From the NCBI GenBank assembly GCA_017562135.1, contig QEYB01000895.1, positions 930,001-994,000 on the forward strand: a stretch of DNA of 64,000 nucleotides. The letters run 5' to 3'. Each line of letters begins with the position of its first letter. The stretch's first letter is position 1. A program made the position numbers and the translations under genes. Under the pieces are notes generated by a model. That model searched no databases. It was given only the letters and a program-made list of their open reading frames with translations, and had not been told where the DNA came from. This DNA is from Dipylidium caninum (taxonomy: Eukaryota; Platyhelminthes; Cestoda; Cyclophyllidea; Dipylidiidae). Of the stretch, positions 1 through 13,266 are shown piece after piece.

Positions 1-484
1 CATTTCCGCGTTTCGCAATTACAAGGCTTCGACTGGTGGAATAGCTTATTGGTTTCCTCAAAATATTCTCGCCCTCCTATTGGCTAACGCGAAATCTTCC
101 GAGTGTACGCGCATTGGTTCGCAACGCGTATAGCACAAACGTGAGCACTTGCGCGCCCACAGTTTAACTCACGCTTTCACGCTATCACACGCACTTCCGT
201 GAATCTGTTGTTGTCGCACTGGCCTCCCGCTCGCTCTTCACTCGCCCTTTCTAGCCATCCCCCCTCCTACTCCTCCTCTTGCTCCTTCTCTGCCGTCCTC
301 CTCATCGCCGTCTCAGCCTCCGCCTTCTCCCCCTCACTGTGCGCGTATATGCGCGTGTAAGCGCGTTATGCGCAAGAGACTACAGGCGTACACAGACATA
401 CGAGCGCACACAGACACGTAAGAGAGACACGCGCCTCCTCTCTCATTTGCACAACTGAGAGCAGAGCGTGCGCGCGCGCTTTAT
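1..484. promoter_or_regulatory. Upstream / 5' UTR region of the T-box gene
   Basis: No gene is seen here. The stretch is pyrimidine-rich from about 220 to 340 and then full of CG, CGCG and ACAC dinucleotides up to the first ATG at 485. It probably contains the 5' untranslated leader and proximal promoter of the T-box gene. No convincing TATA box or splice acceptor could be assigned. The role is inferred from position only. Confidence 0.35.
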
Positions 485-3400
485 ATGCCGTCTCTTCTCA
501 CTCCAATGTCCGCTGCTGCAATCACTGTTAATCAGCACCACCAGTCCTCAGCTGCTATGCTGCCCCAGTGGCACACCCACCTCGAGGAATCTACTACATC
601 GCCCATCCAGCAATCAAGCGTCACAACTACGTCCTCTGTTAAACTCGAGACTTCCTCCCTCTCCTCATCAACACACAGCAGTGGAACCATCTCTCCACAC
701 AATAACATTCCCAACGGCAGACTGGGCCTCACGACTCCGTCGACAGATGCGTTGAGCATTTTGCGAGGCCTCAAGGACAGACCTAAGCCTGTCGATCAAA
801 TACATTACGCTACGGCGTTGGCTGTCGCATTGGCAGCTATGGCTTCTAGTGGGCTGCCGAAACCTCCACCACCGTCCGCTCTCCTCAATGGCATTCATTC
901 ACCTAGCGACTTCGCAAGCAGCCCCTCTCGCGATTGCCAAGGACCAGTGTTCCTAGGACCTCTCGCCTCCGCCTCCGGCTTAAATGTGTCCCCGCTTCAT
1001 CCACCCCCTCCACCTCCTCCACCTCCCCCGTCTTACTTCCGCATAAACACGGAATTGAATGCCTTCATGAAGAGGGTGCAGGAGGAAGAAGCAGAAATAA
1101 AAAAACACGATTGTCCAAGAGCAGAACTCGCGGAGCCCGAGTTATGGAGAGCCTTTCATAAAATGACCACCGAGATGGTAATAACAAAGTCAGGCAGGTG
1201 AGCTCCCGTCATTTATGTAATTGGAAGCTCTTTTGTGTACCGATTCGGGCACATTTTGGTTTATTCTTCGCGAATGATATTTTACCTTTGTGCTGTCACT
1301 GATTCCATGAAGTTGGTGGCGTAATTCCATTTGTTAAGAAGGCAGCCCTAGGGGCAGTCTTAACGTAAACTAGTAAATGAAATGCACCTTAATTTGGTAA
1401 AGGGTGGGATAAGGACCAAGTTTACTGACTTTCCCCAGCCTGCGCCTGCGCCCTAGTGCAACAGTTCCGGTGAGTTATCTACCCTTTAAAAAACTCGCAT
1501 TTTCTTTGTGAAATCGCATCGTTCGTGAAATCCTTGGGGCCTAACCTACAGGAGAGGGGTTCAACACGGCCGCAAGCCGCTCCAGACAAAGACTGTCGGT
1601 CGGTTGTGTCGCACAGTGTCCGCATCTTGGCGAAACAGCAAACATGACGAGTTAACCCCACCTGTTACTAACATGGTTGTAGAGTCACCTGAATCAGCGG
1701 AATTTGCCAAATGTTTATTTAATTAAAGTTCCCGGACATATCCACTTATACATTCATGCTCGGTACAAGTGACGATGAGGTCAGCTTGCGGAGGTCAGGA
1801 AGTTTGATAACGGGAATTCCACCCCCAGGAGCATACTTAGCCACTTGCGTACATGAACGGAAACTGTAAAGGTTCCATTTAGCCAGTTTACCTTGCTCTG
1901 ATTTTTCGTAACTGCGTCTGAACCATTCACCCACATGCATTACCCCGCCGCCTCCAGGAGTTGTGGCAACTTCCGCAAGAAAAGGTTTTATTACGTAAAA
2001 TATATGTTTATCGAGTTGGTCAACGATGTGTGAATGGGCGCTCACTTACCCGATCTGGCCGTCCGTCTTTCTACTCCTCCCGCCTCCGAATACAAGTGCG
2101 ATGTTTCAACAAATAGTTGCGTCCTGGCTTGTTGAAATCCGGGGCAGCGTGACCTGGTCCTATCTCGTTCACTCTAAGTCGGGCACGGATTTGAGGACAG
2201 AGGGAAGGAGAGCTACGGGGGCTCATGAAAGGCCAAACAGAAGAAAGAATAACACAAAGCGTGCGCAGTTTCTGAGTGTGACGAGAGAGAGAAAGGGCGG
2301 AATGGAGGGACCAGCACCCCTGCACCCTCGGGACCTTTGAACAATCCTGCGCACCACCGCTACCGTCATCAAGACCACAAAAACCAAACACAAGCAGCTC
2401 CGCCTCGAAGAGTGATAATATGAACACATTCGGGTGGGTACGCACATCCACACACCTGTGCAATTTTGCGGAGGTCGCGAGATCCACCGCGTTTGATTTA
2501 CTACGCGCATGGTGCGACTACTGTCAATTAAACGGTCCCACCTCCGACGAAATGGGGCTGTCGGTTGGTGATTTACCGCGGATGCGGAGGGTTGGAGTGG
2601 CCCCTCACTCAGGCGAAAGGTGTCCCTTGCGCACCGCTGATGTGCGAGCACCCCTGCGCTCGAACACGCCCTCCGCGAGGTGCACTTCTCGAGCAGCACG
2701 CAAAAGACCTGCAATTCTCTGCCCTTTATGCATCGCGTAATGTGCAATTAGCGGTTTTCGAGTTCATCCACAACGGGCTCGGATAGAACTCACTGAAAAA
2801 TAACCTTATATCACTACGACTTCGAATAAAACGGTGATTCGGTGTTCTAGGACAGCTTTCAACTCGCTCCGCGGCCGAAAGCGCTATTTTGTTAACTCTC
2901 ATCTCAGCCATGTCCCTACTTTTGTTCAAAGAACAATGTCCGTCCGAATTGTGGCATTTCAACCGCGGTAGTTGCTATCTGTCCACGTCCTTGCGGCTGG
3001 CATAAACACCATAAATAAGAGGGATCGTCTAATTCGGCCAGTGGGCTTTGACTTACTTTCTCACGCTTCGTTTTATTAGAGAATGAAACCACCGAGATAT
3101 CGAGCATTCCTTTCAGAGAAAAGGGCTTATCCGAGCGGCTGTTTGAGTGGGAGTGAGGAAGATGTGCGATCGGAAGAGGTCACTGCGGCCAAGATGACGT
3201 TGTCCCGTGGTAGAGGGGTTTTAAAGTACTCAACTGCAGTCTTCGCAGTGGGGTCATTTAAAGTGATAGGTGAAATCTTCAATATTCCCTTTATTCCGGA
3301 CGATTTGAAATTCCAGTTTCTCCACCACAATTCGTCCCTCGTGGGTGCGAGAGGCCAATTTGTTATTGACTAAAGACAGGAGGGTGTTAGGAAGGGACGG

Positions 3401-6400
3401 AAGAGGGTTTGATGGAGGCATTGAGTGACAGAGAGGTGAAATTAAAGAGGTCTGGTACCGGTGCCACCGACCTGCGCAGAGTGGGGAGGCGAAGCCGTTG
3501 TCTCATCACAGCCTGTACTCTTTCAGGCGCATGTTCCCAGCTTACAAGATCAACGTGACCGGAATGGACCCCAAGGCGAAGTACGTTATGCTGATGGACA
3601 TAGTGCCAAGGGACGAGAACCGGTACAAGTTCCACAACAACGGCTGGGCGGTGGCAGGCAAGGCCGATCCCGAGCCCACCAAGCGGCCCTACATCCACCC
3701 TGATTCGCCCGCTACCGGCGAGCAGTGGATGCAAAAACCAATTTCTTTTCACAAACTCAAACTCACCAACAACATTGCTGAACGACAGCCCTTTGTAAGT
3801 AGCCGTTTGCCACTTTACCTCTGTCCCATGTCCCCGACTGTTCGACTGGCGCCACGAGGTTGGGCCGGAGTCATGTGTCGATTGTGTACACTTGGCACCC
3901 GCGTCCGGCGTAAAGATCTGCCACCGTAATTTTTTTATTGTTAAAGCTTGGAGAAAGACTAATTCCCACAGGGGACAAGTCCTTCTTAGTCTCCTTCTTA
4001 CCAAAATGTTTCAGCATTCCTCGGCGAATATTTCAAACGAGAAGCTGTGTGTTTCCTACTTCTCCCTTTACACTGTGCCAAATGTTTTTACTAAGGAGGC
4101 GCCAAAAATCACTAAAGTTGCCATGTAGCGCCCCGAAAAACTGATGGTGTGTCTCAAGATGCGTTTCACCTCGAACGCGTTAACCATTGAGCATGTTTCG
4201 CCGAAAGTCGAGGGACGCGCCCCCGTTGAAAAGTCGCTCGCGCGGCGTCCAGTCTGCAGGTCTCCGCGGAGGTTCAGTTAACACAAGTTACCCGGTATGT
4301 ATGGGAGGTACAACCTTTGCGGACCACGGAGTGGATAAGATGTGCCGTCTGCCAATGACTGATGCAAAACCACCTCACCCTTTTTTGAAAGCCCGAATTT
4401 CTTCGCGTCAGTCGCAGAAAGGATGAGAAACCGTGACATTTTCAAAGTAAAATCCCTTCCATTTGTCTGTGGCGGATGTTGAGCATTACTTATTTGCGAA
4501 TTGGAACTGCGTCTTCGATGGCATCCGCCAGGGTTGAAGTGGCAGTGAGTGAAAGGCAGCACACAGGCTGTCGTGGTCCTGCATCGAAGCGTTGATGACA
4601 TCCGATCTCAGGCATTTGTTGTGTGCAGTTTGTGTGACTAGTGGCTCTCCGACGCTGTTCTCGTGCGCACTCGTCTACACGAGTGATAACCATCACTGCG
4701 TTCTCTCTGGCTGCAACGTCCATCTCACACACGGGAGCCTCGATTTGTACACACACACACACCCACACACACACACGCATACACAACAATTCACACCTGT
4801 CGGTACTTGAATGGCACTCACAAAAACGGACCCACGTCAAGTCCCGCCGTCGGTGTTTTGTGAGAAATTCTTTCATAATTGATTAATCGTTTGCGAACCC
4901 ACTCGCCGACACTCATGGCATTGACACGACTCACGAGCATTTGAGGACTACGTCTGCAAAGGATGAAAAATGTTCAGTCCGTGGTCTCGCACTCCCTAAA
5001 CACGACTATTCTTGTTCGGTTGTATTCCTTTCGACGAGATGCGAGTTGGAATGGCGTTAGGGGATCTTCCAGCCGGTGGTAATGCGATGAAGTTGGGTGC
5101 ACGAGGGGCTGCTGATGTCTCTGCCTCCACGTTCGTGACGGTGTTTGCGCACCCGCCTCCGAGGGGTACACTGAGACGCACTGCCAGTGTGTGCGAGTCG
5201 TCAGGCTGTCAAGTTTACTTACGTACACGTTAATTCCACCTGTCACCACGCGGTAGGTGAAAAGGTGTGAAGACGCGATTGTTTTGGCAATAAACGTACC
5301 GCACAACCGGCTCCAACCCTCGGTGTATGCTGCTGACGTCTAAGAATTGATCGAGTTGTACCTGTCTGCCCCGGAATGTGCGAAAGTTACTGCGTTTAAT
5401 AGACTGCTTACTGCTGCCACGATGCCTTCAGGGGTACACACAAATACTACATGTTCGACAGGCAATCCGGGTAAAGGACGTTTACGTCCTTGCAGTAGAT
5501 GCACATCGGGCACAAGGCGGGCAACAAACCTGCCGACTTGTACGGATGTTGACATTGTGACATACCAAATTTGCTCACCATGAAAAATTTTGATTGTCAG
5601 ATGTTTGGAGTATGGTAGTTTTTTGTCCAGCATGGCTTTTTACCCCTTAAGGAGCGCGAAATCACTCTACGTGGAGACCCAACACTGTTGCACGAACCAA
5701 AGCACTCCGCAGGAGGGCGGTTCGAGTATACCTGTCTCAAATTGCCATCCTAACGACTTTGGTTTAAATTTTAGCAAGCGGTGCTGAACTCCATGCACAA
5801 GTACATCCCTCGTGTGCACATAGTCCGTGCGGACGATCTCATGAAGATCAATTTCTGCGAGTTCGTCACTTTCTCATTCGAGGAGTCCGAGTTCATCGCC
5901 GTCACCGCCTACCAAAACGAACAGGTCAGTGCGGCAATAGGCCTGGGACTAAGGCGGTCCGCCGGCCTCGATTATTTTCGTTCCGTCCCACCCTCGTCGC
6001 CGCTCGTTTGATGGATCTCGGAGGCGGGCGATGAAAGTGTTTGGGGGGGGGGGGAGAGGCGGAGCAGGAGGAGGAGGAGGTGATGGAGATGGAGGAGGGG
6101 AGGACTTAACACCGGCGCCAATAAGATAGTCTACGTGTGAGGCCCGTCTGTCATCTTGGGGGATATTAACACCTTTGTGCGCGAGCTCGGAAGGCCGGTG
6201 AAACGAGATGCATACATCACCTAGTCTCGACGTGGCGTGTCGGTGGGTCTCGGCTGCAGACGCGGCCCTCGGGCCCCCCTGGGTGGCCCCACCATCGATT
6301 AAGACTCCCCTGCGCGACGAGAACCCGCATTCCGGATAGGCCGCCTGCTTGACGTGTTGCGACTAAACGGCCAGTCGCCGCAGTTATTCGCCGCAGGGAC

Positions 6401-9400
6401 GAACACAGGTTGAATTGCTGCGGTCCTGTCGACTGGTCTCAACAACGCACAGTGCAGTCAGGCAATGCGTTAACTGGCGTCATGCGGACTTGTGTGGCCC
6501 GCAGACAATATAGGTGTGATTAGCATAGGAGCGGTGAAAGACAGGATCGGGGTTATTTTAACAGGCAAAAACAAAGACGACGTGTCTGTCAATTATGGAG
6601 GAGCCAGTGTGCACGCGCACGCAGGCATGAGCACTCAACGTCACAGTTGGAGGGCTTATTGACTGCCTCCGGCGCCAGTTGGAAGCCGCACATTTTCACT
6701 CCGCCGCTTAACTGTGTCACGGCAATTAGTGTCTGGTGGTCACACTGCGGCTCCCGTGCTCTGGGACTGCGTGCTGTGACTCCTCTTCGTCCTGCGTGGG
6801 TGCGAGGAGAGAGTGCTTACGTGATTTGAGGCGCCCCAACCAGTCGTTGAGACGGTTCGCTAACGGATGGGTTTGGGGTCGTTAGCTGTACCACTATTGT
6901 GAATAAAATGAGTAGAAAAGAAAAAAGCGGGAGAGCACAGTGACGTTTTATTAGTTCAAGGTCGAGCCGCCGGCTGAGCGGAAAAGGAATGACCATCAAG
7001 TATCTCCCTACTGATGTGAGTTAATCCAGGCTTTGAAAGGGATCTTACAAAGTAAATTCCACCCAGTGCACATGTTTGTTCTAACCTGATTCTTTCTTAC
7101 GTGACACTTCACTTTGTAGATTACCCAACTTAAAATCGACCACAACCCATTTGCTAAAGGTTTCCGAGACAACGGAAGCGGCAGGCGTGAAAAGAAGTAA
7201 GTTCGGGTATTTGGAAGTACTTCGTAAGCTTTTGCAAGGAGGTATAATGAGAGGAGTGGCATCTTCTTCTTTGCCGGATTTTTACTCGAAGTTCATCGCC
7301 AGACATCAAGAAGAATCACTCTTTTGCCTTGCTTTCCCTTCCAGACGTCAGCGTCTCCAACAACTGCCACAGTTAAGTTCTGCTGAGAGCGTACTGTCCG
7401 AGAATGTGAGTGAGGACGCAAAATCAAGCAAAGGGGAGAGGCGGAGTAAAGAAGCTATCTTTGCATCCTTCCGACAACCGCCTTTTCCATGTCCCTTTGG
7501 CCGTCTTCCCCAAATGCCTCCCATGCCGCCCTCCCCGTTTCACCCGTCAGGAAAAGGCGGCATCTGTGGCGGGGGCGGTGGCAGTGGCAGTGGCGGTGGG
7601 GGTGATGTGGGACTGCGGTTGTCTCCACTGACTGTCCCCTGTCCGTCTATGGGACGCCTTCCTGAGCTTCCTTCCCTAGGTGAACGCCTGTGGACCGATG
7701 TCAGAGAGCCGGAGCGGATTCTTGCCGCTGCCGCGGTTGCCGCCACTCTGGACCGGCGCCATGGCAGCCTTGCCAATCTCCTCTGCCATTCGCTGGTCCG
7801 AAGTCATCAGAAGTCTCCCAGTTTCTCTCCACCACGTGAGTAGCTTTACCCGAAATTCAGAGACATCCGCTATAGTTACTGCGTCAAAAAGCTCGTTGCA
7901 TAAGTAATTCGAGCTCAAATGATTGGCGAGGCTCAAATTACCTGCGTAGCTTTAATCCCCCCACACGCGTGAACTAAGAAAATATCTGGAGTGCGAGAAA
8001 ATGATTCTTTGATTGCCGAGAGAGCTCCCCAAAATTATCTGATTGTGTCGGGAAACACCTGAGCTCCCAGGAACCCTCGCTCGTTAGTTAATGTCCGTCG
8101 TCGTGACTTAGAAGGTGGAACAGTTCCAGACGCGTGTACACAGTGTACTTTGTTCACAAGGACCTTTCATTCACGTAGAATTGGGAGATGCAAGGGGTTT
8201 AACGCGTTGACCTTGAGGCACTTCTTTAACTGGGGAATGTGCGGCCTCCCAGCTCGGTGCTCCCTCTGCCCCCAATCGGTTGAAGATGTCCCGACTACTT
8301 TTACACATCGACGCCGAGCCTGCATATTTACGAGGCACTCAAACGGATTCACTTCTTTTCCGTGGCGATACTTGCTGCAAGTATAAAGACTTGTAAGTGG
8401 AGCTCTGCATCAAAGTGATCGAGGCCGGTGAACACACCACCAAGCATGCGACCTTGGGGCATGTTTGGGTAGTGAGAAGATGGCATGCGGCAAGACTTCC
8501 TCGTTTCTCGAAACCGAAAGGCTAAGAAGCAGGCGAAGGGAGCTAATTCCATTGAAGATTAATTGAACGAATAAGGCAAGCCCGAGGAGCAGTCTGATAT
8601 TCGTTCTCCCAAGCAACTGGCGCCTGCGCGCCTGTTAGTTGGCGAGTGGGGACAGGTGGGAGTCCAATGTTGTCGGCCGCCCGGCCCCGCCTGCCCTTTC
8701 GGGGCGTAATGTCCCGTTCACATCGGTGCCATGGGCCTTGTAACAGCGTCGGTTGCTGTGGCATGACTTGTGTGAATTCTTCACCGGCGCCTCGCCTTCC
8801 AGAACACTTGCTTGGTCGGCCTCCATAACTGTGGCCTGCTGAGTTGATGAACTGGCGTCTAAAATGCTCTTTCGTTGATGCGCGCCGCCAGAAGGAGGTT
8901 TCAGTTGGCTTTACATGAGACGGTGGACACGGGCGTGGCGGTCGGGCTAGCTAAACAGTTCCGGTTGATTGGAGCGTCCTTCACTATTCTTTGAAGTGAT
9001 GACCCACCACTCAAAGCCCGCCTTCCACCTTGACCATAATCACCCCTGAGGAATGTTACTTTGGGCGAAGGGGACTGGGTGCCATCGGTGCTGTGGGGGT
9101 GCCAGAATAAGTGGGATGTGAGCGTATGTGCGAAATAGAATAAGCCAAATTTTTTGCCTTCACGCATGAGAAGGGACGATGAGCCCAATCGGCTAGGCAA
9201 TGTACAGGTGGAATTAACAGTCAGGAAACAAAAGAGCGGGTAAATGGAGGGCGGCTCCGTCCTCCCACACTCCCACACTCCCGCCCCCCGCCTCCCCGCC
9301 TCCCCTCCCTTCTCGCCTGCTCTCACGCCGAAGTCGCTCTTAACAATACCATCCGAATCTATGTGGGGCTCAGGTAGACTCCAAGTAGGCAAGGGCAGCT

Positions 9401-10675
9401 GCCGTAAAAAATGCATCCTGCAAATGCTGCATTCACGTACTGGCACGTTTAAATGGTGGTGTTTCCACCTCTATAGCCTGGATTTTCGTGAGAATCCTTG
9501 TCGCTCTCCATGCCAATCGTTAGTGATAACCCCCAGCTGCGTTTAACTATGATGCGCTGTATTCCGAGTATCTCTGAAGCGGATCGCAAAGGGAAACTAC
9601 TGAATTGTGAGAACATTGAGGGTGGATATTTGATGTCCCAAGTTGCATAGAATTCGAGACGTCGAGAACGCACTAACGCTATAACTTCACAAAAATATCA
9701 TTTACATGCTCACCTTCTCCCAAGTGAGGTTTGGTGTCAACTTCAAGTGCTTCTCAACCATGTGAATGCATTTGCCCCTGACGAAATACTTGTCCGGCCA
9801 AGTATGGTAAGCACAAGTGGTCGAAATGCCCTCACAACTCGGTTCGTGCACGTATCATGAGATTTTGGTGTAAAAGAGTACCATGTTTTTACTACAAAGG
9901 CAGAGTCTTATTACGTTAGCAGTGACGAAGAACCGCCGCTGGATGATCGGGCGGTGTCATCGAAACTATGATCTTCTCTCACTACTATCCGATCAGTAGT
10001 GGATTTGCTGTTTAGCATAAAACCTGATGCGATGCGCATTGACACATACATTGCCTCATCGACTAGGCGTAGATGCCTTTAATCTGGTGGAGAGGGCGCC
10101 CCATCCCCTGAGCTCATCCCAGCAGCAGAGACACACCGTCCACCACTGCCCTCCTCCAAAGCACAGTCAGGCGGCTTTCTCGCTCCATGTGCTCCCTTCT
10201 CAACACCCATCTTCGGTTTCCTCGACCCCCGACCGGCCCCCCTCCCACCTTGGCTCTGCCGACGATCAACGCACGGCGATAGATTCGGTTGTCTTGCGGC
10301 GCGAAGTAAGTAGACATAACACCCCCCCCCCTCTAATTTGTCCGAAAATAGCCTTTTGTTGCTGCTTCTTCGCTGGGAGACTCACCCTAGCTAAATTAGT
10401 GGTTCTGGTAACTCTCATTTCGATTCGCTCACGTCACCAACTTCCTTCCACAACAGCCAACAGCCATGTAAAAAACATCTGCCTTAAGACAATAGCGTAT
10501 ATGTTGGTTCTACCCCCTCCAACGCCAAGTTTTGGGTACGCACAGTCTCCTGCACTGATGGCAGAGCCCTAGCGACTTAGTTGTCTTCCCTACACCGTCG
10601 GCACTGTCATCAATCTGACCATATTGTGCATATTACTTGGAGTAGAAGGTGATTGGGGACGATCTGCGTTATGTG

Positions 10676-10706
<31 letters not shown>

Positions 10707-13266
10707 TTGTCAGCCTGCCTATGTGGTTGCCCGAGAGCTGGAGCGAGAGGGGAGAGCGAGTTCGGCTTATCTTCATCGCGGGATCTTTCACCCTCCACCA
10801 GGAGGTAGTGGAGGAAAAAAGTTACACCATGGCCTGGCGCCGGGACCGCGAATGCAGGAAAGCTAGGTGGGAGGCTACCTCTCTTTCTGTACTGGTGGTG
10901 GTGGTGGTGCTGCTGCTGCCACGACTGCGTCTCGTCGTTTGCAGGGGCGCCTACGGGCTCTAATTGGTCTAATTAAATCGCATACTGCAGGTCTTACCAT
11001 ACTAGGTAAACCCTTGTCTCCTTGCCCCCACGCCTCACCCCACCCTCTTTTCTCCCCAGCTCCCTTCTCCCCTGCTGTGCATTAGCGAGACAGTGGGCGA
11101 CGCCCTTGTTGCAGTTACTCTTGCAGAGGTGTGCGTGTGATTGCTACAGGCTTGCGATTGCATTTGCCAGATAAGTGGGGAGATGGGTGGCGGATGCCTT
11201 AGAGGCATCCCTCCTCCTTCGTCGCGGCTCTCGTGAAGGTGTGGGAAAAAGCCTGTAGTCAGTATTTTGGATTGCGTAGCGACTTGTTTCTTGAACCCTG
11301 AAGCTGACCATGACAATTCAGTGTGGTTGAGGGTGTCCATCGAAGCCTGCAGAGTCAATTAGAGGTTTGATGCAGTCTAATGCAAGTGGCGGGTGAAAGG
11401 GAACACATGGACATCCTCCCTCTGCTCAGTGCTGGCCGATAGGCCATTCGAGAGATGGATAGTTCAACTTTAGCACGGCTGTCACACTTTAGTCGGTCCA
11501 CTTTGACTGTTTTTATTTCTATCCATGACGGCAACTTGCCTACCACTTCGACGAGACCGCGCAAACGACGAAGTCCCGTTTAAGCCTGGTTACGAGTGGC
11601 GTGCCTGTGTGTGTGCTCGGTGTGTATATGAGTGTCTGTTTCCCAATGTGCGCACACTTGGGTGTTGCCTGCAAAAATGTACTTCTTGACGCTGTTGTTT
11701 AATTATTAAGCCATTGCACATTGAGGCATGGTGCTTAATCAAACTTTAAAGCGGAAGTCATCACAATGTGACGCGAAATGTCGGTCAACATTCGAATCCC
11801 CCCCCCCCCCAGTTGGCACATCGAGCACGTCGTTCAATTTCGGTGTGGCAGAAAGTATGAATTTAAGAAAACATCCTTTGGTAGGTTAGAGGAAGTCTTC
11901 TTTCGTCAAAATCTCCATTCTTTGTCCATCATATGCTCATCTGTTAGAAGTGAGTTGGGCCTGCATCGGACGCAACATGAACTGCCGTAGAAATAGGATT
12001 TGCACTAATCATACCCAAGATGAAATGAATCAGGGCGGCCACCTGTGCACTGGGTGGTGGGGTCTGCTCCGAGTCGAAGTAAATATTACCAGCACTCGCC
12101 GAAACGTTCGCACCCCCGGGGCCCCACAGTATAAATCGTAGTGTCGTCTTCTCAATGGGAGGGAGTTGAGAGGCTTCTTTAGCGTCAGATTGGGACCATG
12201 AATACCGAGAGAGGCAACAGTTATGGGACTGGAGTGAGCGCCTCTGCCAGGGAGATAATCACTCGTTAGTTGATCAGTCAGCTTGTACTAATGCATATCC
12301 GCATCGCGTGTAGCAATCGTAATAATGTGAGCTTAATGCTCGACACAGAAGTGCCGTAAAAGATTGCCTCCTCCACTGCCCTTTTCTTCCTTCCCTCGTG
12401 TGCGTATGGAGTCATGAGAAGAAGGCACCAGCTAATTAGCTGGTATCGCGCCATCTCTCCCTCTCCCTGACTCCTTCGCTCACAAGGGGAGAAAGGCAGC
12501 CGTCGCCAAGTGTAATTAGGTGTACGTGGCTGCACGCCCATACACACGCACGTGCTCACGCGGGCAGGCAGGCAAGTAGTCAGGCCTGACAACACTTCGT
12601 GCATTATGCATTGCCCACCGCTCCTCGCTGCACTACCTCTTCCCCCCCCCGCCGCCGCCTCCTCCGCCTCCTTCGCCTCTGCCGCCTCTGCATCCCACCC
12701 CGCGCTGCCACCAACACCATTACCATCATCACTGCTACTTAATGCCCACACACACACGCATCCCCCTGCCTCCTCTCATCACAAAATTAATCAACGTGTG
12801 TAGGAGATATTGTGTTAGCAGCAAGCAATTAATGCAACGAGCCTTGGACCAACATAACTCCCCGGTGCAGGTCCTCCCAATTATCCGAACAAATATGAAT
12901 TTATGATAAAGTCCAACTCCCTCAAAACCTAACTATTGACTTGGACGATTGGGTGACTGTCGGTAAGATGCGACATGGCGAAGCCGTGCCTACACCGCAG
13001 GCGAAGGGTAGGAGAAGCACGAACTCGAGCAATTTCAGCGCACACTTTGTGAGAACCGGACATCTGAACTGTTGAGTACTCTTTCCCCCACCTTTCTGCA
13101 GGTTGGAGAATGTCCGGGACCCTGGACGGGCAGCAAACGGGTGTGGAGCCCGGCCTCAGAGACCAAAGGGTCTGCGGACAACCATTACAACGAAGAGGTG
13201 GAAGATGAGCCTGAGTTGGGTCCGAGTGCATCGAAGAGGAGCTTCAGCATAACAAACTTACTTTGA
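485..13266 (+). CDS. TBX2: T-box transcription factor, Tbx2/Tbx3 subfamily (seven exons)
   Basis: DNA-binding developmental regulator of the Tbx2/3 (omb) subfamily, usually a repressor. Exons: 485-1197, 3527-3794, 5775-5924, 7120-7196, 7345-7835, 10067-10305, 13102-13266. All have GT-AG borders and compatible phases, giving 2103 nt or about 700 aa. The T-box spans roughly residues 219-400. Visible landmarks are [83 protein letters not shown] and the Tbx2/3-type tail GRREKK. The N-terminal part is Ser/Thr-rich with a run of ten prolines; exon 5 has a Gly-rich tract. The protein ends in SFSITNLL, which resembles an eh1 Groucho-binding motif. Exons 1-5 are secure; exons 6 and 7 rest on matching phase, good splice sites and open frame rather than family similarity. 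ATG 485 is the first in frame; 509 is an alternative. Confidence 0.9.
4749..4776. repeat. AC dinucleotide microsatellite
   Basis: Nearly pure (AC)n tract of 28 nt with one AC-to-CC interruption, in intron 2 of the T-box gene. A T-box half-site (TCACACCT) begins 15 nt beyond its end. Confidence 0.9.
6043..6054. repeat. Poly-G run followed by a purine-only stretch
   Basis: Twelve consecutive G, followed to about 6105 by almost exclusively A and G, including GGA triplets. It lies in intron 3 of the T-box gene. Such sequence can form quadruplex or triplex structures and is prone to length errors. Confidence 0.85.
10672..10706. repeat. TG/GT dinucleotide microsatellite
   Basis: About 35 nt of alternating TG with a single CG interruption, in intron 6 of the T-box gene. 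Short open frames on both strands here are products of the repeat. Confidence 0.9.
11798..11810. repeat. Poly-C run
   Basis: Thirteen consecutive C in intron 6 of the T-box gene. Similar C runs occur at 10322-10331 and 12643-12652. Confidence 0.85.
12427..12444. promoter_or_regulatory. 18-bp perfect palindrome with TAATTA core
   Basis: The sequence ACCAGCTAATTAGCTGGT equals its own reverse complement over all 18 bases. TAATTA is the core of paired-type homeodomain dimer sites, and the AGCT flanks add two E-box-like halves. It sits in intron 6 of the T-box gene. A binding function is inferred. Confidence 0.4.

Larger units (their letters stand above)
1198..7119 (+). other. Long introns 1-3 of the T-box gene
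   Basis: The three introns (1198-3526, 3795-5774, 5925-7119) total about 5.5 kb and hold no convincing coding sequence. Intron 2 contains an AC microsatellite and two exact T-box half-sites, at 4791-4798 and 5263-5270. Intron 3 contains a run of 12 G at 6043-6054 followed by a purine-only stretch. Long introns in a developmental regulator, set against 29-35 nt introns in the housekeeping genes here, suggest regulatory content; that is inference. Confidence 0.5.
7836..13101 (+). other. Introns 5 and 6 of the T-box gene
   Basis: Introns 7836-10066 and 10306-13101 flank the proposed exon 6. They contain a GT microsatellite, a run of 13 C, C- and CCG-rich tracts near 12640-12720, and an 18-bp perfect palindrome centred on TAATTA at 12427-12444. 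No further exon is supported. Short open frames here lack splice context or similarity. Confidence 0.45.

Noticed and set aside
4791..5270. Exact T-box half-sites (4791, 5263 and also 21011) as proof of autoregulation
   Set aside because: An exact 8-mer on both strands is expected about twice by chance in 64 kb, so three copies are not significant.
10610..10963. Open frames rich in Cys-Val or Thr-His around 10.7 kb
   Set aside because: They are translations of the GT/AC microsatellite.
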